This document shows, one piece after another, positions 8,204 to 19,931 of a stretch of 52,528 nt of DNA. Below the pieces are notes generated by a model. It was not told the origin of the DNA. It made no database searches and saw only the letters and a list, made by a program, of their open reading frames with translations. The stretch is from JBCDCB01 sp039182735. GTDB taxonomy: Bacteria > Planctomycetota > Phycisphaerae > Phycisphaerales > UBA1924. Location: assembly GCA_039182735.1 (NCBI GenBank), contig JBCDCB010000019.1:1-52528 (forward strand), written 5' to 3'. A program made the translations under genes and the position numbers. Within the stretch, counting starts at the first letter, position 1. Each line of letters begins with the position of its first letter.

Positions 8204-8701
8204 CTAGACGGCGCGCACTTTCACGCTCATCCCGTCCACCGACACCACGCGCACGGGCGTGCCCTCGTCGATGAACCCCGCGGCGGCGCTCGCCTCCAGA
8301 CGCTTCCCGTCGATCTCCACCTTCCCGATGGGATACATGTCGGTGAGGGCGGTGCCCTCGGCACCGACCAACGCCGCGGCACGCTCGCGCTGCTCGCTCG
8401 ACTCGCGCTCGCGATCGGCGACCGCTTCCTCGTCCGTGTTGAGGAACAGGTGACGCCCGAAGGGCGTCGCGGGCATCACGCGCAGCGCGAAGTGGAAGAT
8501 CACCGGGATCAGCACGATCACCAGCATGAGGCTCGACACACCCCAGAGCGTGTCCACCTGCCAGAACGCGACGACGCCGGCGATCGCCGTGCCCAACGCG
8601 AGCAGCGCCAGGATCCCGCCCGAGGGCAGGATGATCTCGAGCGCCGCGAGCAGCAGCCCGCCGGCGAGCAATCCGAATCCCCAAAGCAGTCCCGAGTCCA
8701 T
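8204..8701 (-). CDS. NfeD-family membrane protein (short form)
   Basis: The 165-residue protein has an N-terminal block of hydrophobic helices (LLWGFGLLAGGLLLAALEIILPSGG, LALLALGTAIAGVVAFW, SLMLVIVLIPVIFHFAL) and a soluble C-terminal OB-fold-like domain (GAEGTALTDMYPIGKVEIDGKRLEASAAAGFI). That is the short NfeD layout. Its ATG at 8701 overlaps the TGA of the upstream protease-type NfeD gene (TGATG), so the two should be translationally coupled. NfeD proteins are thought to partner flotillins, and floA follows 96 bases downstream. Confidence 0.85.
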   Translation of the reverse strand: MDSGLLWGFGLLAGGLLLAALEIILPSGGILALLALGTAIAGVVAFWQVDTLWGVSSLMLVIVLIPVIFHFALRVMPATPFGRHLFLNTDEEAVADRERESSEQRERAAALVGAEGTALTDMYPIGKVEIDGKRLEASAAAGFIDEGTPVRVVSVDGMSVKVRAV

Positions 8702-10623
8702 CAGGCGGTGTCCTCCGCGGGCTCGACGCTCACGCGGTACTCGGTGACGCTCGTCACACGCACCCGCTCGCGCTCTTCGATGTAGCCGGTCTCGGCGACC
8801 ACATCCACGATCGCGCCGTCGAAGTCCGCCGTGCCCGAAGGGCGCAGCGTCGTCAACGCCGTGCCCACCGCGCCGATGCCCACGGGGCCGACCGCGGCAG
8901 CGCCCTGTTCCGTTGATTCCGAAGCCGTTGCCCCGGTGCCCGACGGCTCCGTCGCGAGCACCAGGTTCCGGAACAGCGGGATCGAGCCCGTGTACTTGCT
9001 GATGAAGTACGCGCCGACCAACGCCGCGAAGCAGGCCATGATCACCACGCCCACGGCCCACGCCAGGTCGTTCGCCCCGCCGCCGCCCATGCCCGGGAAC
9101 ATCTGCCCCGCGCCGGCAAAGGATCCGACGAGCCCCGTCAGCAGCAGCACGAGCCCGGCCACGCCGGGTATGCCGAGCCCCGGCAAGAAGAGCACTTCGA
9201 TAAGCAGCAGCGCGATGCCCACGATGATCGCGGCGAGCGCCCACCACGTCGCCGCCCCGATGAGCATCGGCGGCACGATCAATCCGGCCAGCGCCACCAC
9301 CGCGACGATGCCGAAGACACCGCTCCCGCCCGTTGCGAGCTCGGCGAACATCGCGAGCAGGAAGACGATGATCAGCAGCCCGCGGATCATCATCCCGCTC
9401 ACGCCCTGCGTCATGAATGCCACCACGTGCTCCGACCACGAGCGGTCCCAGCGCATGATGTTCTGCGCGCCCATGAAGCGTATGAGCTCGGCTTCGGTTG
9501 CGATCGTTTGCTGCGCGAATCCGTACAGCTTCAGGTCGTTCTCTTTCAGCGTGAGCAGCGAGCGCCCGTCCGTCGCGTAGTGAATCAGGCTGTAGTCGTC
9601 GGGGTCCGCGATCGTGAAGTCCGGCCGCTGCGTGGGTGTATCGAGTCCCAGCGAAATCTCATTGGATGCCGCCTCCCCGATACGATCGGTGCCGGAGCGG
9701 AACCGCGTGCCCTCATCGACGGAGTCGCCGATCGGTGAGTCGTCGAGCGTTCCCCACGCCTGTGCGAACTCCTCGCGCATCTCACCGTCAGGATCTTCGA
9801 GGTCCACGCCCACGGTGCCGCCCGAAGCGACGTAGGAGCGTCCGCGCGGCGGGTCCTCGCCGAAGATCTGAACGTACTCCGCCTCGGTGACGAAGAGCCG
9901 CTCGCCGGTGGAGACGTTCTCGATCCACCATGTCTCGACGCCGAGCGAAACCATTGCCTGCACGAGAACCTCGTCGTACCCGTTGCGTCGGGCTGAATCA
10001 ACGATCTCGGTCAGGATCGGGGTGAGAGCTTTCTGGCGCTCCGTCCCGGTGAGCTGGTTGAACATGTTGATCATGTCCGGGATGACGGGCGCCGCATCGC
10101 CCATGGTGGCGCCGGGCGCGACCACGATCTCCCGGCACGCCAGCGCGATGATTGCGCCGCCCGAGTACGCATCGGGGTTGATCCACGCGACGGTGTTCGC
10201 GATGGACGATGTCTTGAGCATCTGGCAGATCTCGATGACCGCACCGACCTCGCCCCCGGGCGTATCGAGATCGACCACGATCGCGTCGGCACCCGCCGCG
10301 ACCGCTTCGTTGAGTCGCCGCTCGAACGATGTTGCCGTCACCGCGTTGATCTCGCCCCTGATCGAGAGGATCGCAATGTTCGTCGCTTTGCGCGCGCTCG
10401 GGACGGCGGCGATCGCGCTCGGCACGGGCGCGGATGCCGCGGGAGCATCCTGTTCGGTCCTCTCGCTCGCGACGCCCGGCGTCTGCACGCGCAGGTCCGG
10501 GTCGAGCAAGTCACTCGCGTACGTCGCCGTCAGCAGCAGCCCGAGCAGCGCCCACAGGCACGCGCGGGCCGATCGCAGCCACGGTGTCATCGTTTTGCTT
10601 CGCATCTGCTTCACGATCGACAT
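8701..10623 (-). CDS. NfeD-family membrane-bound serine protease (ClpP-class)
   Basis: The 640-residue protein has an N-terminal signal/anchor (CLWALLGLLLTATYA), a ClpP-like domain (AILSIRGEINAVTATSFERRL; IVVDLDTPGGEV; INPDAYSGGAIIALACREI; APGATMGDAAPV), several C-terminal transmembrane helices and an OB-fold-like tail. By comparison with archaeal NfeD proteases, Ser154 and probably Lys198 form the Ser-Lys dyad. A region of roughly 180 residues between protease and helices is longer than in the archaeal enzymes. ATG 10623 (MSIVKQ) was chosen; ATG 10605 is possible. It leads the NfeD-NfeD-floA operon. Confidence 0.88.
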   Translation of the reverse strand: MSIVKQMRSKTMTPWLRSARACLWALLGLLLTATYASDLLDPDLRVQTPGVASERTEQDAPAASAPVPSAIAAVPSARKATNIAILSIRGEINAVTATSFERRLNEAVAAGADAIVVDLDTPGGEVGAVIEICQMLKTSSIANTVAWINPDAYSGGAIIALACREIVVAPGATMGDAAPVIPDMINMFNQLTGTERQKALTPILTEIVDSARRNGYDEVLVQAMVSLGVETWWIENVSTGERLFVTEAEYVQIFGEDPPRGRSYVASGGTVGVDLEDPDGEMREEFAQAWGTLDDSPIGDSVDEGTRFRSGTDRIGEAASNEISLGLDTPTQRPDFTIADPDDYSLIHYATDGRSLLTLKENDLKLYGFAQQTIATEAELIRFMGAQNIMRWDRSWSEHVVAFMTQGVSGMMIRGLLIIVFLLAMFAELATGGSGVFGIVAVVALAGLIVPPMLIGAATWWALAAIIVGIALLLIEVLFLPGLGIPGVAGLVLLLTGLVGSFAGAGQMFPGMGGGGANDLAWAVGVVIMACFAALVGAYFISKYTGSIPLFRNLVLATEPSGTGATASESTEQGAAAVGPVGIGAVGTALTTLRPSGTADFDGAIVDVVAETGYIEERERVRVTSVTEYRVSVEPAEDTA

Positions 10624-10697
10624 TCTACGGGCGTCCGTCCCGTCGGACGCGTCGTTCGCCGTCGCGTGGCCCCGATTCAGCCCCTTGGGACACCCAT

Positions 10698-11219
10698 TCA
10701 CCCGCCCGGGTTGGGGCCGGGGCGCGACTCCTCCAGCGTCCACGCCATCGGCTCCTGCCGGCAGTCGATGTGCAGCGCGAAGAACCCCCCGTCGTGCCGG
10801 TTCACCACGGGCCAGATGACCTCGCGGTCCGTCGCCGGCAGGGGGAGATCGGTGATCGACTCGGGCTCGTGCCAATCGAGCCGGCCCTCGTTCATCTCGA
10901 CGGGCTCGAGCTCAACCGGCCCGAGCACGCGGAACCAGAACATGAGCCAGTTGGTGTCGCCGCCGAAGGCCTGCTCGCTGATGATCCCGCCGAGGTGGAG
11001 GCGTTCGACGGGGATGACGAGCCCGGTCTCTTCGTGGATCTCGCGCTGGGCGCACCGGGTGGGGCTCTCGCCGAGCGCGGTGTCGAGTTTCCCGCCGATG
11101 GGCGAGAAGAGCCCCTTGTTCGGGTTCTTGGCGCGCTCGAGCAGGAGCACGCGCCCGCGGGCGTCGCGCAGGTCGCAGAGGCACGCGATCTTGTAGGACA
11201 GCGCGTCGGGTCGGGTCAT
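10698..11219 (-). CDS. Nudix hydrolase
   Basis: The 173-residue protein carries a Nudix box: GGKLDTALGE, then a seven-residue gap, then REIHEETGLVI. The spacing between the first Gly and first Glu is two residues longer than the textbook GX5E, so the loop is slightly expanded. The domain starts with a strand reading KIACLCDLRDARGRVLLLERAKNPNKGLFSPIGG. The family hydrolyses nucleoside diphosphates linked to another group; the NPNKGLFSPIGGK region resembles MutT/8-oxo-dGTP-type members, but the substrate is not fixed. Its ATG overlaps an ATG on the opposite strand at 11218, and murC diverges from it. Confidence 0.85.
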   Translation of the reverse strand: MTRPDALSYKIACLCDLRDARGRVLLLERAKNPNKGLFSPIGGKLDTALGESPTRCAQREIHEETGLVIPVERLHLGGIISEQAFGGDTNWLMFWFRVLGPVELEPVEMNEGRLDWHEPESITDLPLPATDREVIWPVVNRHDGGFFALHIDCRQEPMAWTLEESRPGPNPGG

Positions 11220-11298
11220 GGCGCGAGCATACTGTGAGGGGTCCGCCGCACGCCGGCAAAACTCCCACGCAACCGCGCGGGTCGCCGATCACACACGC

Positions 11299-12819
11299 AT
11301 GACACGAGCCGCCTCGCACAACCGGATCGACGCGCCGCGCCCGACGCTCTGGGACGTCTCGGGACGTCGCGCGCACCTCATCGGCATCGGGGGATGCGGG
11401 ATGTCGGCGCTCGCGCGCATGCTCCGCGCGCGGGGGGCGCACGTCGCGGGCAGCGACCTCGCCGAGTCGCCCGTTACCGCGTCTCTCGGCGCGGAGGGCA
11501 TCGCGATCACCTTCGATCAGCAGGCGGGGCACCTCGACGATTCGTGCGACCTGCTCATCGCGTCGGCCGCGGTCAAGCCCGATCACCCGGAGTGGCTCGC
11601 CGCCGAGGCGAGGGGCATCGAAACGCTGACCTACCCCGAGGCCCTCGGTCGCTGCATGCTGGGGCGAACGGGTGTGGCGATCGCGGGCACGCACGGCAAG
11701 AGCACCACCGCCGCCATGCTCGGGCACGCCCTCATCACCGCGGGGATCGACCCGACCGTGATCGTCGGCGCGACGTGCCCCGATCTCGCCCCGGCGGGTG
11801 AGCCCGCCACCGGGTTCCGCCTGGGCAACGACACCATCGCCAGCGGCACGCGCGAGGGCGAGCCGGGCGTCCTCATCGCCGAGGCCTGCGAGTTCAACCG
11901 CTCGTTCCACAACCTGCACCCGCGCGTCGGCGCGATCACGAGCGTTGAAGCCGACCACCTCGACATCTACGGCTCGCTCGATGAGGTCGTCCGCGCCTTC
12001 GCCGAGTTCGCCCAGCGCATCCCCGCCGCCGACCGGGGCGGGTGGCTGCTGATCCACCACGATCGTGCGCACCGGCGCGAGGTCACCGCAGGGCTCGCGT
12101 GCGAGGTCGAGACCATCGGCTTCACGCCCTCGGCGGACTGGCAGGTCACGTTCGACCAGCGTTCGCGCCGCGTGGGCCTGCTGCACCACGCCAAGCCGGT
12201 GCTCGACTTCATCGCGCCGACGCCGGGCATCCACATGGCGATGAACGCCGCGTACGCCGCCGCCATCGCGATCAGGCTCGGCGCGGAGCCCGCGCTGGTC
12301 GCCGGCGCGCTCGCGACGTTCCGAGGCGTCGATCGCCGCCTGCAGTTCCTGGGCGAGGTCCCCTCGTCACACAGCGCCCCGCCGATTCGTGTTTACGACG
12401 ATTACGGGCACCACCCGACGGAGATCGACGAGACGCTCCGCGCGCTCCGCGAAGCCGAGCGCCCGCAGGAGCGCGGCGGGCGCCTGATCTGCGTCTTCCA
12501 GCCGCACCAGCACTCGCGGACGCGCTTCTTCCTCGAGGAGTTCGCGCAGTCCTTCAGCCAGGCCGACGTCGTCATCGTTCCGCACATCTACTTCGTCCGC
12601 GACGGCGAAGCCGAGAAGGCCAGGGTCGGCGCGCCCGACCTCGTGGACCGTCTGCGCACGCGCGGCGTGCGCGCCATGCACCTCTACCCCTTCGAGGCCA
12701 TCGTGGAACAGCTCCAGAACATGTGCCGACCAGGCGACCTGCTCGTCGTCATGGGTGCCGGGCCCGTCTGGCAGGTCGCCCGCGGGTTTATGGAGGCGGC
12801 GACCCCCGCGAGCGCATGA
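11299..12819 (+). CDS. murC: UDP-N-acetylmuramate--L-alanine ligase
   Basis: The 506-residue protein shows MurC landmarks: the N-terminal Rossmann motif LIGIGGCGMSALARML, the ATP loop AGTHGKSTT (about residues 129-137), the substrate segment EACEFNRSFHNLHPRVGAIT followed by VEADHLDIYGS, DDYGHHPTEI and FQPHQHSRTRFFLEEF. It adds L-Ala to UDP-MurNAc in peptidoglycan synthesis. I chose ATG 11299 because upstream residues are unlike the family; ATG 11218 is in frame but overlaps the Nudix start. The stop overlaps murB (ATGA), beginning a coupled run murC-murB-ddl. Confidence 0.95.
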   Translation: MTRAASHNRIDAPRPTLWDVSGRRAHLIGIGGCGMSALARMLRARGAHVAGSDLAESPVTASLGAEGIAITFDQQAGHLDDSCDLLIASAAVKPDHPEWLAAEARGIETLTYPEALGRCMLGRTGVAIAGTHGKSTTAAMLGHALITAGIDPTVIVGATCPDLAPAGEPATGFRLGNDTIASGTREGEPGVLIAEACEFNRSFHNLHPRVGAITSVEADHLDIYGSLDEVVRAFAEFAQRIPAADRGGWLLIHHDRAHRREVTAGLACEVETIGFTPSADWQVTFDQRSRRVGLLHHAKPVLDFIAPTPGIHMAMNAAYAAAIAIRLGAEPALVAGALATFRGVDRRLQFLGEVPSSHSAPPIRVYDDYGHHPTEIDETLRALREAERPQERGGRLICVFQPHQHSRTRFFLEEFAQSFSQADVVIVPHIYFVRDGEAEKARVGAPDLVDRLRTRGVRAMHLYPFEAIVEQLQNMCRPGDLLVVMGAGPVWQVARGFMEAATPASA

Positions 12820-13754
12820 CCATCGCCGACCACGCCCAACCCGCCACACCACGCCCCATCGGCGAGATCCTCGAGTTCAACGCCGAGATCGAGACGTGGT
12901 TCGGCGTCGGCGGGCGCGCCGACATGCTCGCGCGCCCCCACTGCATCCACGAACTCACCGATCTGCTGCACGCCTTCGCCCAGGAACGCGTGCGCATCCT
13001 GGGTGACGGCGCGAACCTGCTCGTCCACGAAGACGGCGTGAACGGGCTCGTCATTTGCCTCGATGCGTTCACCGCTATCGAAACGATCGATGAGACCGAT
13101 ACGCGGGTGGTTCAGCGTGTCGGCGCGGGCGTGCGCCTGCCACGCCTGATCGTGGACAGCGTGCGCAACGGGCTCGCCGGGCTCGAAGGCCTCGCGGGCG
13201 TCCCCGCGAGCATCGGCGGCGCGGTCCGCATGAACGCCGGCGGCGCGTTCGGCACCATCGGCGACTGCATCACCGCCGTCCACGCGATCACACGCAGCGG
13301 GCAGCGACTGACCATCCCCGCGAGCGAGATCGGGTTCGATTACCGCCACAGCGGTCTCGAGCACCTCATCATTGTGGCCGCCGACATCGAGTTCGAACGC
13401 GTTGGTGACGACGCGCGACCCGCGCTGCGTGAACGTCTCAAGCATGTGATGGCCAAGAAGAAGGCATCGCAACCATTGGGCGATGATTCCGCCGGCTGCG
13501 TCTTCAAGAATCCCACCGTTCGAGGCGAGCGGCTCAGCGCGGGCATGCTCATCGATACGGCGCAGTGCAAGGGCATGCGCATCGGCGGCGCCGTCGTGAG
13601 CGACGTCCACGCGAACTTCGTCGTCACCGAAGAGGGCTGCAAGCCAAGCGATATCGTTCGACTCATCGGACGCGTCTCTGAGATCGTGCTCATGACCCAC
13701 GGCGTGCGGCTCGAGCCCGAGGTCGTCTTCTGGTGCCGAGACACGATCGCGTGA
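12816..13754 (+). CDS. murB: UDP-N-acetylenolpyruvoylglucosamine reductase
   Basis: The 312-residue protein has the FAD-binding pattern of MurB (WFGVGGRADMLARP, ILGDGANLLVHEDGV, LEGLAGVPASIGGAVRMNAGG) and the C-terminal substrate domain (FDYRHS, then SAGCVFKNP and the end GVRLEPEVVFW). It reduces UDP-GlcNAc-enolpyruvate to UDP-MurNAc. In E. coli the residue protonating the substrate is Ser229 in GSFFKNP; the equivalent here is Cys228. It starts at 12816 overlapping the murC stop (ATGA) and ends overlapping the ddl GTG start. Confidence 0.94.
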   Translation: MTIADHAQPATPRPIGEILEFNAEIETWFGVGGRADMLARPHCIHELTDLLHAFAQERVRILGDGANLLVHEDGVNGLVICLDAFTAIETIDETDTRVVQRVGAGVRLPRLIVDSVRNGLAGLEGLAGVPASIGGAVRMNAGGAFGTIGDCITAVHAITRSGQRLTIPASEIGFDYRHSGLEHLIIVAADIEFERVGDDARPALRERLKHVMAKKKASQPLGDDSAGCVFKNPTVRGERLSAGMLIDTAQCKGMRIGGAVVSDVHANFVVTEEGCKPSDIVRLIGRVSEIVLMTHGVRLEPEVVFWCRDTIA

Positions 13755-14701
13755 GCACGCGCGCGCACGTGCTCGTGCTGGGGGGCGGGCCCGATGCCGA
13801 ACGCGAGGTCTCCATCGCCTCGTCGAACGCGGTCGCCGACGCATTGCGCGCGCACGGCGCGTACGACGTCACGCACGAACTGATCGAGGCGATCGACACG
13901 AGTGACCTCGCGCGCTTGCCAGGCGACGTGATCTTCCCCGTGCTGCACGGCCCGTGGGGTGAGGGCGGCCGGCTGCAAGACGTGCTCGAAGCGAGCGAAC
14001 GTCCCTACGTCGGCAGCGGGCCGCTCGGCGCCCGCGCCGCGATGGACAAAATCCACACCAAAGGGGTCGCGTCGATCCTCGGCATGGAGACCAGCGTCCA
14101 CGCGATCGCGCAGCCCGGCGACGCGCGCTGCGTTCTCGACTTCCCGGTGATCGTCAAGCCGGTGCTCGAGGGCTCGACGATCGGTCTGCACCGATGCCGC
14201 GACGCGGACGCGTACGCGCGTGCCGTCGATGACGCGGCACAATCGGGTCGCGTGAGCATGGTCGAGCCGCTGATCGTGGGTCGCGAGTTGACGCTGGGCC
14301 TGATCGCCGATGCGTACCCGGAGCCCAACGACTGGCTCGCGCTGCCGATGGTCGAGATCGCCCCTGCGAGCGGGCACTACGACTACGAAGCCAAGTATCT
14401 GCGCGACGACACGATCTACACCGTCGCGCCGGACTTGCCCGCGGGGCTCGCGCAGCGATTGGGCGAGCAGACCGCGCGGCTCGCGCGCACGCTCGAACTC
14501 CGCCATCTCTGCAGGGCCGACTTCATCCTCGACGATGATGGATCGGCGTGGCTGCTCGAGATCAACACCATGCCGGGCTTCACCGATCACTCGCTGCTGC
14601 CGATGGCCGCGGCGCACGCGGGGATTCCGATGCCCGAGTTGTGCGCGCGTTTGGTCGAAGCGGCGCTCGCCGATCATCCCACCCGCGCTGCCGCGCAGTA
14701 G
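13751..14701 (+). CDS. ddl: D-alanine--D-alanine ligase
   Basis: The 316-residue protein has the ATP-grasp order of Ddl: VLVLGGGPDAEREVSIASS, IFPVLHGPWGEGGRLQDVLE, YVGSGPLGARAAMDK, the ATP lysines in VIVKPVLEGSTIGLHRC, YDYEAKYLRDDTIY, and the Mg-binding WLLEINTMPGFTDHSLLP. It makes the D-Ala-D-Ala dipeptide for peptidoglycan. The GTG at 13751 overlaps the murB TGA (GTGA), which favours it over the upstream in-frame GTG 13733. Its presence with murC and murB argues this organism makes ordinary peptidoglycan precursors. Confidence 0.94.
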   Translation: MSTRAHVLVLGGGPDAEREVSIASSNAVADALRAHGAYDVTHELIEAIDTSDLARLPGDVIFPVLHGPWGEGGRLQDVLEASERPYVGSGPLGARAAMDKIHTKGVASILGMETSVHAIAQPGDARCVLDFPVIVKPVLEGSTIGLHRCRDADAYARAVDDAAQSGRVSMVEPLIVGRELTLGLIADAYPEPNDWLALPMVEIAPASGHYDYEAKYLRDDTIYTVAPDLPAGLAQRLGEQTARLARTLELRHLCRADFILDDDGSAWLLEINTMPGFTDHSLLPMAAAHAGIPMPELCARLVEAALADHPTRAAAQ

Positions 14702-14717
14702 TACCGGAGATCCGTTG

Positions 14718-15671
14718 ATGGCGCGCACCAGCACCAAGAAAAAGAAGCCCTCCCGCAAGAAGGCCAAGAAACCCGCCGGCCCCGGGCTCGGTGAACGCCT
14801 GCGCTCGCTGCTCGGCGGCGCGAGCGATGCGAGCATGAGCGCGCTCGACATCGGCGCGCGCTTCGGCCCGCTCCTCGTCGGGCTGCTGCTCGTGATCCTG
14901 TGGTTCGCGGGCAAGCGTCCGCTGCAAAGCTACGTCGCCGCCCAGCGCGCCGATCCGCTCATCGTGGACATCGCGTGGCCCAACGTGAACGGGGTGTCCA
15001 CCGTCCCGGACGCCGTCCGCCGCGACCTCGAGCAGCTCGTGCGCGAGAACGTCCTGATGAACCCCTTCGATCGGGACGGGCTGGCGTTCGCGCAGCGTGC
15101 GCTCGAGATCTCCGGCTGGGTCGAACATGTCGAGCGCATCGAACGTTTGCCCAAGGGCATGCTCGAGGTCCGCGCGACGTGGCGTTCGCCCGTCGCCGTC
15201 GTCCGCGTCGGACAGAACGAGCACGTCGTGGCGCCCGACGCCAGCGTGCTGTACCTCCCGCCGGGCACACGCGTCGAGCCCGGCACGCTGCCCGTGCTCA
15301 TCAACCCTTCGCACAACGCCCCGCGCGACGACAAAGGGCGCGTGCGCTTCGGTTCGCCGTGGCTCGGCGGCGACGTGCAAGCGGGCATCGCGCTGCTCGG
15401 CGTCATCGATCGGCTCGCGCACCGCGACCGCATCGATGCGATCGACCTCGCGCCTTATCGTAAGAACGGATTCCTCCACCTCATCACGGACAGCGGCGGG
15501 ACGATCGTCTGGGGCGCCGCGCCGGGCGAAGAACGGGCCGAGGACGTCGATACCGCGACCAAGCTGCGCCACGTGGACGACGTCTTCACCCAGGGCTACG
15601 ACCGGCGCCAGCGCCGCATCGAGGTCAACACGCCCGTCGTGCTCATCAACGACGTGGTCGGCGGTGGATGA
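14718..15671 (+). CDS. ftsQ: FtsQ/DivIB-like cell division protein
   Basis: The 317-residue protein has a very Lys-rich cytoplasmic tail (residues 6-19), one transmembrane helix (about 48-65, FGPLLVGLLLVILWFAG) and an extracytoplasmic part of about 250 residues. The section with VEHVERIERLPKGMLEVRATWRSPVAVVRVG resembles the POTRA/beta domain of FtsQ, where WRxP-like motifs are common. Position right after murC-murB-ddl is where ftsQ sits in division-cell-wall clusters. Sequence similarity is weak by eye, so the call leans on architecture and location. The next gene overlaps its 3' end. Confidence 0.7.
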   Translation: MARTSTKKKKPSRKKAKKPAGPGLGERLRSLLGGASDASMSALDIGARFGPLLVGLLLVILWFAGKRPLQSYVAAQRADPLIVDIAWPNVNGVSTVPDAVRRDLEQLVRENVLMNPFDRDGLAFAQRALEISGWVEHVERIERLPKGMLEVRATWRSPVAVVRVGQNEHVVAPDASVLYLPPGTRVEPGTLPVLINPSHNAPRDDKGRVRFGSPWLGGDVQAGIALLGVIDRLAHRDRIDAIDLAPYRKNGFLHLITDSGGTIVWGAAPGEERAEDVDTATKLRHVDDVFTQGYDRRQRRIEVNTPVVLINDVVGGG

Positions 15672-16446
15672 AGCCGGCAACAAACCGCGGCGCGAATACC
15701 GGTTCGGTCCATTCGTCTTCGTGCCCGAGTGGACGTCGCGCGAGGACGACCCGTGGGCGCACCGCAAGGGGGAGCCCCGCGTCTTCGCCCTGCTCTGGTC
15801 GGTCTATCTCATGGTCGCGTCGATGCTCACGCTCTTCTCGACGCGCGCGCTCGGGATGCCGACCACGCAGCAGCACGAGTTCGGCGTGCGCGCGATGCTC
15901 ACGCTGGCGATGGTCGGCGTGTGCGTGATCTGGCCCGCGGTGCGCCTCTCGCAGGAGCGGCCGGAGCGCCCGCTGCGTGATTCGCTGGCCGACACGATCG
16001 TGGTGCTGATCCCGCTGAACGCGCTGCTGTGGCCCGCGCCGCTGCTCACGCTGTGGCCGATATCGATCGCCGCGACCCTCGCCGCCGTCTTCGGCGCGTG
16101 GACCTGCCTTGTCGGCGCGTGGCTCGCGATCGTGTTCACGTCGCGCGCGGGGCCCGCGCGGCTCGCGGGTCTGGCGACGATCCTGCTCGCGATCGGCGCG
16201 GCACCGGGGGCGGGCGTGCTGTGGATCTCGCTCAGCGGGTACGCGCCGCCCGCGTGGTGGTGGCACGCGTCGCCGCTGACATCGATCTACGCGGTGACGA
16301 GTTCGATCGATCCGGTCCGTCCCCCGAGCTTCGACCTCGGCGCGGTCGGCGCGTCGTGCGCCGTCGCGGGGTGCTCGCTGGTGCTCTGGGCGGTCGCGGG
16401 CGTGCGCGCGCGTCGCGAACTTGGCACGCACGCCGACCCGTCCTAG
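15664..16446 (+). CDS. multi-pass membrane protein, unknown function
   Basis: The 260-residue protein probably starts at GTG 15664, overlapping the FtsQ-like stop by eight bases. After a polar stretch of about 40 residues it has six or so hydrophobic segments (for example VFALLWSVYLMVASMLTLF, MLTLAMVGVCVIWPAV, TIVVLIPLNALLWPAPLLTLW, AATLAAVFGAWTCLVGAWLAIVF). No family is recognised. Tight coupling to the wall-synthesis genes suggests an envelope role. An intrinsic terminator follows about 30 bases after the stop, ending the operon. Confidence 0.65.
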   Translation: MDEAGNKPRREYRFGPFVFVPEWTSREDDPWAHRKGEPRVFALLWSVYLMVASMLTLFSTRALGMPTTQQHEFGVRAMLTLAMVGVCVIWPAVRLSQERPERPLRDSLADTIVVLIPLNALLWPAPLLTLWPISIAATLAAVFGAWTCLVGAWLAIVFTSRAGPARLAGLATILLAIGAAPGAGVLWISLSGYAPPAWWWHASPLTSIYAVTSSIDPVRPPSFDLGAVGASCAVAGCSLVLWAVAGVRARRELGTHADPS

Positions 16447-16474
16447 CATCGTCTCGGCAATCAACGAAGCGAAC

Positions 16475-16504
16475 ACGCCGCGGCCGGAGCCGGTCGCGGC
16501 GTTT
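16475..16504 (+). terminator. intrinsic terminator after the murC-ftsQ operon
   Basis: A 12-bp GC-rich stem (one G-U pair) with a four-base loop runs from 16475 to 16502, and TTTCATT follows. It lies between the last gene of the plus-strand wall-synthesis operon and greA, so greA probably has its own promoter in the remaining 50 bases. Confidence 0.6.
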
Positions 16505-16556
16505 CATTCGGCCACCTCACCGGACGACGAGTCCCCAGCGCCGCGAGGAGCGAGCC

Positions 16557-17018
16557 ATGGAGTTCCTCACACAAGAAGAGCACACCCGACTCACCCGACA
16601 GCTCGAAGAGCTCAAGGCCAAGCGACCGGTGATCACGCAGCGCATCGCCGAGGCGCGCGCGCTGGGCGACCTCAAAGAAAACGCCGACTACCACGCGGCC
16701 CGCGAGGACCAGGGCCTCAACGAGGCCGACATCCGCAACCTCGAAGAACGCCTCGCAAGCTCGAGCGTCGTTGAAGAGGGCGACATCCCCGAGGGCGTCG
16801 TCTTCCTCGGCGCCACCGTCAAGCTCCGCGATCTGTCCGACGACGAAGAAGAACTCTTCCGCCTTGTCGGCGAATCCACCGGCGCCGCCGGCGACGTTGT
16901 CGAGGTCACCGCCAACAGCCCCATGGGCGAAGCGCTCATGAAGTCTCGCGTCGGGGAGACCATCCGTGTCGATGCGCCCCGCGGCGAAATGCGCTTCGAA
17001 ATCGTCGAGATCCTCTGA
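16557..17018 (+). CDS. greA: transcription elongation factor GreA
   Basis: The 153-residue protein has the N-terminal coiled coil (EFLTQEEHTRLTRQLEELKAKRPVITQRIAEARALGDLKENADYHAARED) with the acidic tip D and E in GDLKEN, and the C-terminal FKBP-like domain (FLGATVKLRDLSDDEEELFRLVG; SPMGEALMKSRVGETI). GreA inserts into the RNA polymerase secondary channel and rescues backtracked complexes. A GGAG-containing Shine-Dalgarno lies upstream of ATG 16557. Its stop codon is part of a hairpin shared with the convergent ileS. Confidence 0.95.
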   Translation: MEFLTQEEHTRLTRQLEELKAKRPVITQRIAEARALGDLKENADYHAAREDQGLNEADIRNLEERLASSSVVEEGDIPEGVVFLGATVKLRDLSDDEEELFRLVGESTGAAGDVVEVTANSPMGEALMKSRVGETIRVDAPRGEMRFEIVEIL

Positions 17019-17033
17019 GCGCGCCCGGCGCGC

Positions 17034-17036
<3 letters not shown>
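17016..17036. terminator. hairpin shared by the converging ends of greA and ileS
   Basis: The arms TGAGCGCGC (17016-17024) and GCGCGCTCA (17028-17036) are perfect complements around a three-base CCG. The left arm begins with the greA TGA and the right arm ends with the complement of the ileS TGA. Only 15 bases separate the two genes, so this symmetrical hairpin is the likely bidirectional stop signal. There is no T-tract on either side. Confidence 0.5.

Positions 17037-19931
<2,895 letters not shown>

Noticed and set aside
7034..8785. 583-codon plus-strand frame opposite floA and nfeD
   Set aside because: Low-complexity Arg/His/Asp composition and complete overlap with well-supported minus-strand genes.
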